8,135 bases of DNA, from assembly GCA_024231375.1 (NCBI GenBank), contig JAAEQP010001432.1:1-8135 (forward strand), given 5' to 3'. The notes beneath the pieces are model-generated. The model was not told the origin of the DNA, ran no database searches, and saw only the letters and a program-made list of their open reading frames with translations. Positions 1 through 6,566 of this stretch are shown piece after piece. The stretch's first letter is position 1. Each line of letters opens with the position of its first letter. The DNA is from a bacterium (lineage in GTDB: Bacteria; Hydrogenedentota; Hydrogenedentia; Hydrogenedentiales; SLHB01). Position numbers and translations under genes: made by a program.

Positions 1-39
1 CCCACACCTTCAGGAAGCCCTGAGGGGAGTGAAATTCTC

Positions 40-83
40 AAAAAAGGAGGCGCCTCCGGCGGTAGGGAGCTCCGCCGGAGGCG
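40..83 (-). terminator. Rho-independent terminator after the pseudopilin gene
   Basis: A perfect 12-bp inverted repeat (CGCCTCCGGCGG at 51-62 and CCGCCGGAGGCG at 72-83) flanks a 9-nt loop. Read on the minus strand, the stem is followed by CCTCC and then six T (complement of the A run at 40-45). It lies about 50 nt beyond the stop codon at 132-134. GC-rich stem plus T run is the classic intrinsic terminator layout, and the orientation fits the end of the leftward sigma/membrane-protein/pilin gene set. The T run starts five bases after the stem, which is slightly distant. Confidence 0.8.
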
Positions 84-131
84 TGGAGAACAGGAGGCAT
101 GGTGCGGGCATGCCTCCCGCGTTGGTCGTAT

Positions 132-1016
132 CTAAAGGGTCGCGTTCGTAATGTAGGCCATGTACGGGTTCACGGGGAACGTCTCGCCCGGATAGCGCTC
201 AAAGGCGACATGGCCATCCATGAACAGCACGTTGGATCCGCCCGGCACGTGGTTGAAGTTGGCAATATTCACGCTCAGCATGTCCCACATGACCGGCAGC
301 GTGGATTGCGCCATGCTGGTGGCGGCAGGATTGTTGATATCGCTGATGAAGAACCGTTCGATACCCTCGCGGATGCGCTTGATGGGGATCGTGCCCAGCC
401 CTGGATGGCTCATCGAGTGGTCGCTGTAGGGATCCTCGAACATGGGACGCACCGCTTCGACAACGTCGTTGACAGCGGTCTGGTCCGTTGCGTCGAACCC
501 GGGCCAACCGGTTAGGAACCGGTTGTCACGAGGTACTACGAACCCGGCGTAGCAGTAAGACGCATCGCCCTTGAGCGCGAACATGCCGCAGCCCGTGGCG
601 GGGTCGAGGTCGATGGACCCGTCAGCCCGGAACCACGATTCGGCGCCGCCCGGCTCAAGCATCGACGTGCCCTGCGGGTCCGACGGACAGGCCAGCACGG
701 CCACGTCGGTCAAGTACTCCGGATAGATGGCCACAGGTTCGGGCATCCAGCAGTAGTCGCGGTCCACGGGAGGATTCACCGTGTCGCACAAACGCACCTT
801 GGGTGGAAACATGTCGCTGTTCTCGCCCGAGTACATCTTGCACACGATGCCCATCTGTTTCAGGTTGTTCTGACACGACGCCCGCCGTGCCGCCTCGCGC
901 GCACGGGCCAGGGCCGGAAGCAGAATCCCCGCCAGGATCCCGATGATCGCGATCACCACCAACAATTCAATGAGCGTGAAAGCGCCGGTTCGGGCGCACG
1001 TACGCGTCTGTGTCAT
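132..1016 (-). CDS. Pseudopilin-like protein with type IV prepilin leader and H...DG C-terminal motif
   Basis: A 294-residue protein of the large type II pseudopilin-like class that is highly expanded in Planctomycetota, Lentisphaerota and relatives (DUF1559-like, 'H-X9-DG' proteins). What is seen: a short basic leader, then the prepilin cleavage/methylation motif FTLIE (residues 13-17, Glu at +5), and a hydrophobic helix to about residue 35. This is followed by the usual [18 protein letters not shown] amphipathic stretch and a conserved NNLKQMG segment. A CPSDP motif lies at 110-114, and near the C-terminus His256 and Asp267-Gly268 form the family signature. The residue before the predicted cleavage point is Ala (GA/FTLIE) rather than Gly, a variant often seen in this class. 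The His-to-Asp spacing is 10 residues rather than 9. The ATG at 1014-1016 is supported by AAGGA at 1024-1028, 7 nt upstream. It would be processed by a prepilin peptidase and anchored in the inner membrane; whether it builds a fibre is unknown. It follows the membrane protein gene by 71 bp on the same strand. Confidence 0.9.
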   Translation of the reverse strand: MTQTRTCARTGAFTLIELLVVIAIIGILAGILLPALARAREAARRASCQNNLKQMGIVCKMYSGENSDMFPPKVRLCDTVNPPVDRDYCWMPEPVAIYPEYLTDVAVLACPSDPQGTSMLEPGGAESWFRADGSIDLDPATGCGMFALKGDASYCYAGFVVPRDNRFLTGWPGFDATDQTAVNDVVEAVRPMFEDPYSDHSMSHPGLGTIPIKRIREGIERFFISDINNPAATSMAQSTLPVMWDMLSVNIANFNHVPGGSNVLFMDGHVAFERYPGETFPVNPYMAYITNATL

Positions 1017-1023
1017 GTTCTGT

Positions 1024-1028
1024 TCCTT
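1024..1028 (-). promoter_or_regulatory. Ribosome binding site of the pseudopilin gene
   Basis: AAGGA on the minus strand, 7 nt before the ATG at 1014-1016. It supports this start, which also places the leader peptide at the expected short length. Confidence 0.6.
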
Positions 1029-1087
1029 CCCTATCGGGGCCGCCGTTAGGCGGTCGCCGTTTCGGCGTGCAAGATGATCGTTTTCGT

Positions 1088-2062
1088 CTAGGTTGTCGAC
1101 GCAGGCGCGGCGGACTCGGACTCTGTCTCCAGCGCGCGACGTTCCCGCTCGGCGTTCCAGTCAACCACATCCCGCGGGGTCACCGGTCGGCCGCCCGGAT
1201 CGCGCTGCAGGTTGTAGGCTTGGCTGGAACCTTGAGACTTGGACAAACTGGCCTTGAAGGCCTCGGGATCGAAAAACTCCACCGACTGCGTGCCCGTGTA
1301 CGACAGGACCACGTCGACCCGATGCGTCGACCGCGGATCCCAGAACAACAGACGGACCGGCAACCGGCTTTCGCGAAGAGCCCAGATGCGGATCCACTCG
1401 GGAGAGTCGGTGTCGCTGATGTCGAACACCACCAAGTCGTCCGATACGCTCGCGTTGTAGTTCGCCAGAGGCGCGGACTGAACATCGCCAAAGGGCACGG
1501 CACGCAGCAGCGTCTCCAGCGAGAACTCGTCTTCTTCCCCCAGTATCTCGACAATCTGGGAAATCATGTTGCGCGCATGGTGGATACCGCTCGAAGGTTT
1601 CGTGCCCGGCGAGAGGGAGACGGTCTCCAGGGGGAGGCCGCGTTTTCCGAAGATGACGGTATCCCCGGCCCGCATGCGCAGCAACCCGCCCTGCTGCATC
1701 CACAACTCCAGTTGAACCGGCTCCGACACCGCATCGGTCTTCACGTAGATCGACGCGTTGAGGCCCGGGACCGAGTCGAACCGCTCGCGCACTTCGGCCC
1801 AGGTCGGTTTCGCCCCGCTGCCGAACGTGAACAGCGCCATGGCAATCAACATCGCCGCCATAGCCGCCACCGTGCCCACCCGCAAGGCGCGCCGAAGCCC
1901 CACGAACCGTTCGCTGGGCAACGCGGCCGCGGCATCCAGATTCCCCTGGAACCGGGCAAGGTGTCGATGGAGACGGTCCCGCACATCGGCCGGCACGTCT
2001 TCCCGCGTGGTGCGCTTGATCATGGCGTCAACTGGGTCCTTGTCATTGGGGGGCGTTGTCAT
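1088..2062 (-). CDS. Single-pass membrane protein, probable anti-sigma factor with LolA-like outer domain
   Basis: A 324-residue protein with a charged N-terminal region (1-61), one hydrophobic segment (about 62-81) and a long domain outside the membrane. The outer domain begins with a [13 protein letters not shown] motif and continues with alternating strand-like segments. This start resembles the LolA/outer-membrane-lipoprotein-sorting-like fold often attached to anti-sigma proteins in planctomycete-type bacteria; that fold call is inference from pattern only. The C-terminus (after about 285) is charged and probably disordered. The role as anti-sigma factor rests mainly on context: its ATG overlaps the sigma gene stop as ATGA (2059-2062), which implies translational coupling. 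An AAGGA lies at 2072-2076, 9 nt upstream. The N-terminal part has no HxxxCxxC zinc motif, so it is not a canonical zinc anti-sigma domain. It could instead be a membrane sensor with another link to the sigma factor, or a cell-envelope protein merely co-expressed with it. Confidence 0.8.
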   Translation of the reverse strand: MTTPPNDKDPVDAMIKRTTREDVPADVRDRLHRHLARFQGNLDAAAALPSERFVGLRRALRVGTVAAMAAMLIAMALFTFGSGAKPTWAEVRERFDSVPGLNASIYVKTDAVSEPVQLELWMQQGGLLRMRAGDTVIFGKRGLPLETVSLSPGTKPSSGIHHARNMISQIVEILGEEDEFSLETLLRAVPFGDVQSAPLANYNASVSDDLVVFDISDTDSPEWIRIWALRESRLPVRLLFWDPRSTHRVDVVLSYTGTQSVEFFDPEAFKASLSKSQGSSQAYNLQRDPGGRPVTPRDVVDWNAERERRALETESESAAPASTT

Positions 2063-2586
2063 GGCGTCGCTTCCTTCAAGAGATCCGGACCGAGTAACTC
2101 CCGGAGTCGCTTGCGGCCCCGATCCACATGCTTCCGAGCGGTAGCGTCCGCGCAGCCGAGCACATCCGCGATGGCGGGATACGACTGCCCTTGGACCAGC
2201 CGCAGCACAATGGCCGCGGCCTGGTTGCGGCTGAGTTGGCCAATGGCCCTGAATACCAGGGACTCATGCTCTTTCGCCACGGCCTCTTCCGAAGGAGACC
2301 GGCCGGGCTTCGGCGTCAGGAGTTCGGCCCGAGCTTCCCGTTCGCGCCGACGCACCTTCTTACGAACCACGTCGCACGCGCTGTTCAGACAAATCCGGAG
2401 AATCAGAGCGCGGGGGTTGGGATGACGTCGAATCCGGGCCAGCTTGCGCCAGATCACGGTCAGCGCCTCCTGAAGGGCCTCTTCCGCATCCTCCGCGTTC
2501 TGGGTCACGCTCCACACGGCCTGCATCATGTCGTCTTCCACAGGCGCGATAAGGCGCTGGTAATCCTGATGTTGAACCTGCTGCAC
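2059..2586 (-). CDS. ECF-type RNA polymerase sigma factor (sigma-70 family)
   Basis: A 175-residue protein with the two-domain ECF layout, close to the usual 170-200 residues. Sigma region 2 lies at about 8-80; its region 2.2 core is NAEDAEEALQEALTVIWRKL (30-49), and a basic region 2.4 follows (RKKVRRRERE, 75-84). After a linker, region 4 spans about 112-167, with the helix-turn-helix around SYPAIADVLGCADATARKHV (136-155) and the basic RGRKRLREL segment at 156-164. It directs core RNA polymerase to a specific promoter set. The start is GTG at 2584-2586, with a weak GAGG at 2597-2600, 10 nt upstream. The next in-frame Met codons (residues 20-21) would cut into region 2, so the GTG start is preferred. 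It is the first gene of the leftward unit and overlaps the membrane protein gene by 4 bp, a typical sigma/anti-sigma arrangement. Confidence 0.93.
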   Translation of the reverse strand: MQQVQHQDYQRLIAPVEDDMMQAVWSVTQNAEDAEEALQEALTVIWRKLARIRRHPNPRALILRICLNSACDVVRKKVRRREREARAELLTPKPGRSPSEEAVAKEHESLVFRAIGQLSRNQAAAIVLRLVQGQSYPAIADVLGCADATARKHVDRGRKRLRELLGPDLLKEATP

Positions 2587-2792
2587 GCTGATTCCGCCTC
2601 GTCCCCCGGCCTACTGGCCGTCTTCCCTCTTCTCACCCTATAAGCCGTCACCACCCCCGAAACTGTGTACATCCGGGGTGAAGAATCTCTGGCTGCGGGT
2701 ACTTCATGCCCATTTCGCACCAGATCGTCCCAAGAAGTCAATACCGCGCGACCACCACTTCTCCTCTCTCTCCGGCCCATGGATCCCATACC

Positions 2793-2805
2793 CATAGGTC
2801 CTATG
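2793..2805. repeat. Short dyad, possible operator
   Basis: CATAGG-T-CCTATG is a perfect inverted repeat with a single central base. It lies about 50 bp upstream of the candidate -10 of the fusion gene. The position fits a regulator site, but a 6-bp dyad can arise by chance. Confidence 0.3.
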
Positions 2806-2852
2806 CTCCCCCTCTTCGTCTCACCGACCCCTCCCCGCCTCACGGGCCGATC

Positions 2853-2861
2853 TGCTATACT
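2853..2861 (+). promoter_or_regulatory. Candidate extended -10 promoter of the fusion gene
   Basis: TGCTATACT has the TGn extension and a TATACT hexamer one base from TATAAT. It would give a leader of about 55 nt before the ATG at 2923. No TTGACA-like box stands 16-18 bp upstream, so it would depend on the extended -10 or on an activator. Confidence 0.4.
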
Positions 2862-2906
2862 CCGCCTTGCCGGACCGGGGTGGTCAGGCAATCTCGGTAG
2901 CGCGAC

Positions 2907-2913
2907 GAAGGAG
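2907..2913 (+). promoter_or_regulatory. Ribosome binding site that fixes the fusion-gene start
   Basis: GAAGGAG, 9 nt before the ATG at 2923-2925. The open frame extends upstream to 2665, but that part has no SDR-like sequence. The Rossmann motif begins directly after this ATG, so this site decides the start. Confidence 0.8.
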
Positions 2914-2922
2914 TGGATCGCC

Positions 2923-5094
2923 ATGCGCGTGTTGGTGACCGGCGGCGGCGGATACCTGGGGTGCCATGTGACGGCCCTGTTGATCGAACGGGGACACACC
3001 GTCCGCGTGTTCGACCGCTTCTGTTTCGGCGGCGACGCCGCCCGTACGCTCGCGGGCTTCCCTGGCTGCGAGGTGGTCCAAGGCGACATCCGCCGGTTGC
3101 AGGAAACCCCCGACCTTCTGGACGGCGTCGATGCCATCGTCCACATGGCCGGCATCGCCAACGACCCTTCCTGCGACCTCGCCCCCGAGATGGCCGTCGA
3201 CGTCAATCAGGAGAGCACACGCGAACTGGCCGAACAGGCGATCCACCGCGATATACGCCGGTTCGTGTTCGTGTCCAGTTGCAGCGTCTACGGCAAGGGC
3301 GTGTTTGACCTGCTGGACGAGCAGAGCCCCACCAACCCGGTATCGACGTACGGGACAACGAAACTCGCCGGGGAAGAGACGGTGCTGCGCATGGCCAGCG
3401 ACCATTTCGATCCCGTGGTGGCCCGGCCCGGCACGCTGTACGGATGGTCGGATCGCATGCGGTTCGACCTCGCCGTCAACCAGATGGCCGCGACAGCGCT
3501 GCGCAACGGCGCCATCAATGTGTACGGCGGGGGTGGTCAGTGGCGGCCGTTCCTGCATGTCCGCGACGCAGCCGATGCCCTCATCCGCCTCGTCGACGCG
3601 CCCGCCGACACGGTTCGCGGCGAGACGTTCAATATCGGCCACAACGACGCCAACTACCGCATCATCGACCTCGCCCAACAGCTTGCCGGCCAATTCGGCG
3701 TCGACATCGAGGTCGTCAAGAGCGATGAAGACCAACGCACCCACCGCGTGGTGTTCGACAAATTCACGGACACCTTCGGATTCAAGCCCGAGCGATCCGT
3801 GGAGGACGGCGCCCGCGAAGTGCGCCACGCCCTCGAAGAATCGGGCATCGACCCCTTCAACGCGATGTATTTCAACGTCCGCCGGTTGAAGGAACTACTT
3901 GCCACGCCCGTTGACGAAGGTGGTGAACCCGTAGCCGCCCACTTCATCCCGCTGGCGCGCCCCTCCTTGAGCGAGGAAGAGGAGCGGGCTGTGGTGGAGA
4001 CACTCCGTAGCGGGTGGTTGACCACGGGCGCCCGGACCCAGACCTTCGAGAAATCGCTGGCCACGGCCGTGGGCGCGCCTGAGACCGTGGCCGTCACGTC
4101 GTGCACGGCCGCCCTGCACCTCTGCCTGGTACAGATGGGCGTCCGTCCCGGCGACGAGGTCATCACCTCGCCCCTGACTTGGCCCTCGACCGCCAACACT
4201 ATCGTCAACATGGGCGCGAAACCCGTGTTGGCCGACATCGACCCGGATACATTGAACATCGACCCGGTGGCCATCGGGGCGGCCATCACCAACCGCACCA
4301 AGGCCATCATGCCCGTACACTTGGCGGGCTTACCGTGCAATCTCGAAGCCGTCTACGCCTTGGCCAAACGCCATGGCATCGGGGTGCTGGAAGACGCGGC
4401 CCACGCCCTCGGCGCACGGTACCAGGGCGTGCCCATCGGCGGATACGGCGAATACGCGTGTTTCAGCTTCTACCCCATCAAGAACATCACGACCATCGAC
4501 GGCGGCGCCGTCGCCGTGAAAGACCCCGACAAGGCCGCCCATCTCCGGGAGCTCGCCAACAACGGCATGAGCGCCATCGCCTGGCACCGGTACGGCCGTA
4601 GCGCGGCTGCCGCGCCGCCCCAGGTCGTCGAACCCGGCTTCAAGTACCGCATGCACGACGTGAGCGCCGCCCTGGGCATCGAACAGCTCAAGAAACTCGA
4701 CGGATTCATCGCGGCCCGCGCGCGGCTGGCGAAGATGTACCGTACCGTGCTCGCCGACATCGACGAAGTCGCGTTGCCCGCCGTGCCCGACACCGTGGAC
4801 CACGCCTGGCACTTGCTCATCATCCGGCTGAAGCTCGACCGATTGACGGCTACCCGCGACGAAATCGCCCAGGCCCTACGCCGCGAGAACGTCGGCACCG
4901 GCGTCCATTTCCTCGGAATCCACCTGCACAAGTACTACGCCGAAGCCTTGGGCATGCGTCCCGAAGACCTCCCCCACGCCACCGCCGCGTCGGATTCCAT
5001 CCTGTCGCTGCCGCTTCACCCCTCCATGACCGACAAGAACGTGCGCGAAGCCGTGGACGCCTTGAAGAAGGTGATCGCCCATCATCTGAAGTAG
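2923..5094 (+). CDS. Fusion of SDR sugar-nucleotide epimerase/dehydratase and DegT/ArnB-like PLP aminotransferase
   Basis: A 723-residue, probably cytosolic bifunctional enzyme. The N-terminal half (about 1-318) is an extended short-chain dehydrogenase/reductase. It has the NAD(P)-binding TGGGGYLG (6-13, G7/G10/G13), the SSCSVYG strand (118-124) and the catalytic Y143-x3-K147 pair. The C-terminal half (about 341-723, roughly 380 residues) is a full fold-type I sugar aminotransferase of the DegT/DnrJ/EryC1/StrS family. It starts at FIPLARPSLSEEE and has the phosphate-binding TSCTAA (392-397), the cofactor Asp491 in EDAAHALG and the Schiff-base Lys520 in FSFYPIKNITT. The HAWHLLIIR and GTGVHF segments resemble ArnB from memory; the SDR half does not look like ArnA. 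The expected chemistry is oxidation, epimerisation or dehydration of an NDP-sugar to a keto form, then amination from glutamate, giving an NDP-amino-sugar for a surface glycan or lipid. The exact sugar cannot be told. The linker (about 319-340) has no membrane segment, and no stop interrupts the frame. The gene stands alone, divergent from the sigma gene and convergent with the HD-GYP gene. Confidence 0.92.
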   Translation: MRVLVTGGGGYLGCHVTALLIERGHTVRVFDRFCFGGDAARTLAGFPGCEVVQGDIRRLQETPDLLDGVDAIVHMAGIANDPSCDLAPEMAVDVNQESTRELAEQAIHRDIRRFVFVSSCSVYGKGVFDLLDEQSPTNPVSTYGTTKLAGEETVLRMASDHFDPVVARPGTLYGWSDRMRFDLAVNQMAATALRNGAINVYGGGGQWRPFLHVRDAADALIRLVDAPADTVRGETFNIGHNDANYRIIDLAQQLAGQFGVDIEVVKSDEDQRTHRVVFDKFTDTFGFKPERSVEDGAREVRHALEESGIDPFNAMYFNVRRLKELLATPVDEGGEPVAAHFIPLARPSLSEEEERAVVETLRSGWLTTGARTQTFEKSLATAVGAPETVAVTSCTAALHLCLVQMGVRPGDEVITSPLTWPSTANTIVNMGAKPVLADIDPDTLNIDPVAIGAAITNRTKAIMPVHLAGLPCNLEAVYALAKRHGIGVLEDAAHALGARYQGVPIGGYGEYACFSFYPIKNITTIDGGAVAVKDPDKAAHLRELANNGMSAIAWHRYGRSAAAAPPQVVEPGFKYRMHDVSAALGIEQLKKLDGFIAARARLAKMYRTVLADIDEVALPAVPDTVDHAWHLLIIRLKLDRLTATRDEIAQALRRENVGTGVHFLGIHLHKYYAEALGMRPEDLPHATAASDSILSLPLHPSMTDKNVREAVDALKKVIAHHLK

Positions 5095-5340
5095 GTGGGG
5101 ATGACGCTCACGCACGGACCGGAGGAACCACTCTTCGCAGCGTGATGTTGCGCAGGCGTCTCGCCTGCACTCCCGCGCATGGAGATCCCGTGAAGAATGC
5201 AGGCGAGACGCCTGCCCTACGAAGGCAAGACGACGAGGCAGGATCGTCACCCGTCCCTCTCGATGATAGCGATTCCCTCGTCGCTCAGGTCGTGGAGTGC
5301 ATGCATGAGACGCGGCAATATCGTCGCAAGCAGCCCGAGC
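5095..5340. other. Convergent intergenic region with palindromic repeat pair
   Basis: The gap between two convergent genes. Its main content is the inverted repeat at 5152-5215. No T-run terminator is visible for either gene; the hairpins may serve that role in both directions. A minus-strand frame from about 5354 to the TGA at 5247-5249 looks mildly protein-like, but it is too short to call as a gene. Confidence 0.6.
5152..5215. repeat. Pair of palindromes forming a REP/MITE-like inverted repeat
   Basis: GCAGGCGTCTCGCCTGC at 5152-5168 and GCAGGCGAGACGCCTGC at 5199-5215. Each is a palindrome with 7-bp arms and a 3-base centre. The two are exact reverse complements; counting one more flanking base, the arms are 18 bp (5152-5169 and 5198-5215) around a 28-base centre. 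The unit can form one long hairpin or two short ones. From memory, similar elements are dispersed in intergenic DNA of Verrucomicrobiota, Lentisphaerota and Hydrogenedentota genomes, where they yield spurious RRDACAT-like peptides. Only this copy is seen in the window, so dispersal cannot be shown here. Confidence 0.8.
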
Positions 5341-6324
5341 CTACGCTCCCGGATTCCCCATCATATTGACGAAGACCCGGAACAGCTCCTCGTCGAGTTC
5401 CTGCGCCATTTCGTCTTTCATGAGCTTCAACGCGGGGAACGAACTCAACGCTTCCTTGTAGGACCGGCGCGTCGTAAGTGCATCAAACACGTCGGAAATC
5501 TTGACCACACGCGCCACCTTGGAGATCTCGTCACCCGTCAGTCCGTCGGGATACCCGCTGCCGTCCGGTCGTTCATGGTGATGACGGACGATGTCCATCC
5601 CCACCTGGCCGACACCGCCTCGTTCCAACAGAATCTCGCAGCCATACCCCGGGTGCTTCTTCATGACGCCAAACTGATCATCGGTGAGCTTGCCCCGGCA
5701 ATTCAGGATCTCCGGGTCGATCATGCTCTTGCCTACGTCATGCAACAACGCGCCTACCCCATAGTCCCCGGATATCGAGGCCCGGTCGAAAACCCGTTGG
5801 CCCAGCGCCATGGAGAAGACAAACACGTTGACGCTGTGGGTGTACGTGTAGTAGTCGAACGAGGTCACCTTCATCAAGTGCTTCAACGCGCCTTGCTGGC
5901 CGTAGAGGAATGAGCACGTGTTCTTCACAACCTCCTGGCTACGGGGAACCATTTCGCCCGACCGCGGGTCGTCCATCACCTCGCCCACGAGGCCGACAAG
6001 CGATTCGTAGAGAATCCCCGACTTCTCCTCAGGCCCCACCCCGGGGTCCGCGATGATCGCCCCAAGATTGCGCTCCATGTACCGCCGGAACGCGTCCCCT
6101 TGACCGACCGGTACGAACACAAACTCGATCCCGTTCGATGCCAGGCGCTCCCGGGCTTCTTCCGTGAAGGGCAGGTTCCGCTGTCGATAGAGAATGTGAG
6201 GGCGGTTGTCGGCGGGCTTCAGGTAGATGTCAAAATCGGCGACCTTGTCCAGGCGCAGGAAGGATACAGGGACCTGGCGGTACTCCCCTACGATCTCAAC
6301 TCCTGCCAATTCCACGCTGGACAA
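5341..6324 (-). CDS. HD-GYP domain cyclic-di-GMP phosphodiesterase
   Basis: A 327-residue soluble protein without signal peptide or membrane helix. The N-terminal part (about 1-145) is a regulatory domain of the kind found ahead of HD-GYP domains (FLRLDKVADFDIYLKP at its start); I cannot name it firmly. The HD-GYP domain follows: His163 in YTHSVNV, the HD pair His195-Asp196 in LLHDVGK, His224 in KKHPGYG, the signature HHHERPDGSGYP (248-259) and Asp278 in ISDVFDAL. All the metal-binding and GYP residues expected of an active enzyme are present. Such enzymes hydrolyse cyclic-di-GMP to pGpG or GMP and so favour motility over biofilm. The start is chosen as TTG at 6322-6324, because GGAGG stands 8 nt upstream. 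An in-frame TTG at 6337-6339 would add five residues but has no ribosome binding site. It is transcribed alone, convergent with the fusion gene. Confidence 0.92.
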   Translation of the reverse strand: MSSVELAGVEIVGEYRQVPVSFLRLDKVADFDIYLKPADNRPHILYRQRNLPFTEEARERLASNGIEFVFVPVGQGDAFRRYMERNLGAIIADPGVGPEEKSGILYESLVGLVGEVMDDPRSGEMVPRSQEVVKNTCSFLYGQQGALKHLMKVTSFDYYTYTHSVNVFVFSMALGQRVFDRASISGDYGVGALLHDVGKSMIDPEILNCRGKLTDDQFGVMKKHPGYGCEILLERGGVGQVGMDIVRHHHERPDGSGYPDGLTGDEISKVARVVKISDVFDALTTRRSYKEALSSFPALKLMKDEMAQELDEELFRVFVNMMGNPGA

Positions 6325-6332
6325 GTCTAGCG

Positions 6333-6337
6333 CCTCC
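6333..6337 (-). promoter_or_regulatory. Ribosome binding site that favours the inner TTG start of the HD-GYP gene
   Basis: GGAGG on the minus strand, 8 nt before TTG at 6322-6324. It overlaps the codons just after the alternative TTG at 6337-6339, so it cannot serve that start. Confidence 0.55.
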
Positions 6338-6495
6338 AATCATTTACAGAATCCGAGCAGAACCGCAATGGGCAAAACCTAGGCGGTCTTACCTTGAAAG
6401 AACACTCTGGCCACTTCCCGTATTCTAGCGCGCCACCCCCCGTCCCGGCGCACACTTTCCTCGACGCCACTTTAGCACCCGAGATCGCGTGGCGC

Positions 6496-6520
6496 AATAC
6501 TGACGTGCCGTCAAATACTG
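6496..6520. repeat. Short dyad framed by direct repeats upstream of the HD-GYP gene
   Basis: TGACG-TGC-CGTCA (6501-6513) is a perfect 5-bp dyad. It is framed by two AATACTG copies (6496-6502 and 6514-6520). It lies in the 240-bp gap between the end of the cytochrome-SUMF1 gene and the HD-GYP start. It could be a protein-binding site for HD-GYP regulation. The rest of this gap shows a TAGAAT -10-like element on the minus strand near 6432-6437, without a good -35. Confidence 0.3.
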
Positions 6521-6566
6521 CTGATTCCTCCAAGAGGCCACGAATGGCACGCTGACAAAGTCATGC

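Larger units (their letters stand above)
2587..2922. other. Divergent intergenic control region without genes
   Basis: These 336 bases separate the leftward sigma gene from the rightward fusion gene. Frames open here, but they are Pro/Ser/Arg-rich and match no family. The stretch around 2756-2850 is strongly pyrimidine-rich on the plus strand. It holds a perfect 6-bp dyad with a one-base spacer (CATAGG-T-CCTATG, 2793-2805) and an extended -10-like element at 2853-2861. I saw no convincing promoter for the sigma gene. A TTATAG on the minus strand near 2638-2643 is the only weak candidate, and it has no matching -35. Confidence 0.6.

Noticed and set aside
7..26. Small hairpin (8-bp stem with one G-U, loop AAGC)
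   Set aside because: No T run on either strand; too small to call a terminator without the flanking sequence.
1010..2425. Long plus-strand open frame (471 codons) opposite the sigma and membrane protein genes
   Set aside because: Arg/Pro/Gly-rich product with no recognisable domain. It is antisense to two well-supported genes and is typical of GC-rich DNA.
2665..2922. N-terminal extension of the fusion gene from GTG at 2665
   Set aside because: The extra 86 residues are Pro/Ser-rich, precede the Rossmann motif and include the promoter-like element. A strong ribosome binding site supports the start at 2923.
2526..3206. Minus-strand open frame across the divergent intergenic region
   Set aside because: Low-complexity, Arg/Ser/Pro-rich translation that overlaps both the sigma gene and the fusion gene.
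2884..3828. Long minus-strand open frame opposite the SDR domain
   Set aside because: His/Asp/Val-rich composition and no family match; it mirrors codon positions of the real gene.
5197..5913. Plus-strand open frame opposite the HD-GYP gene
   Set aside because: It starts inside the palindromic repeat and is antisense to clear HD-GYP motifs.
6327..6533. Possible 68-residue minus-strand gene upstream of the HD-GYP gene
   Set aside because: It overlaps the HD-GYP start in another frame and has a Cys/Arg-rich product with no family match.
6537..6548. GCCA-CGAA-TGGC mini-hairpin after the cytochrome-SUMF1 stop
   Set aside because: Four-bp stem and no T run, so not a credible terminator.
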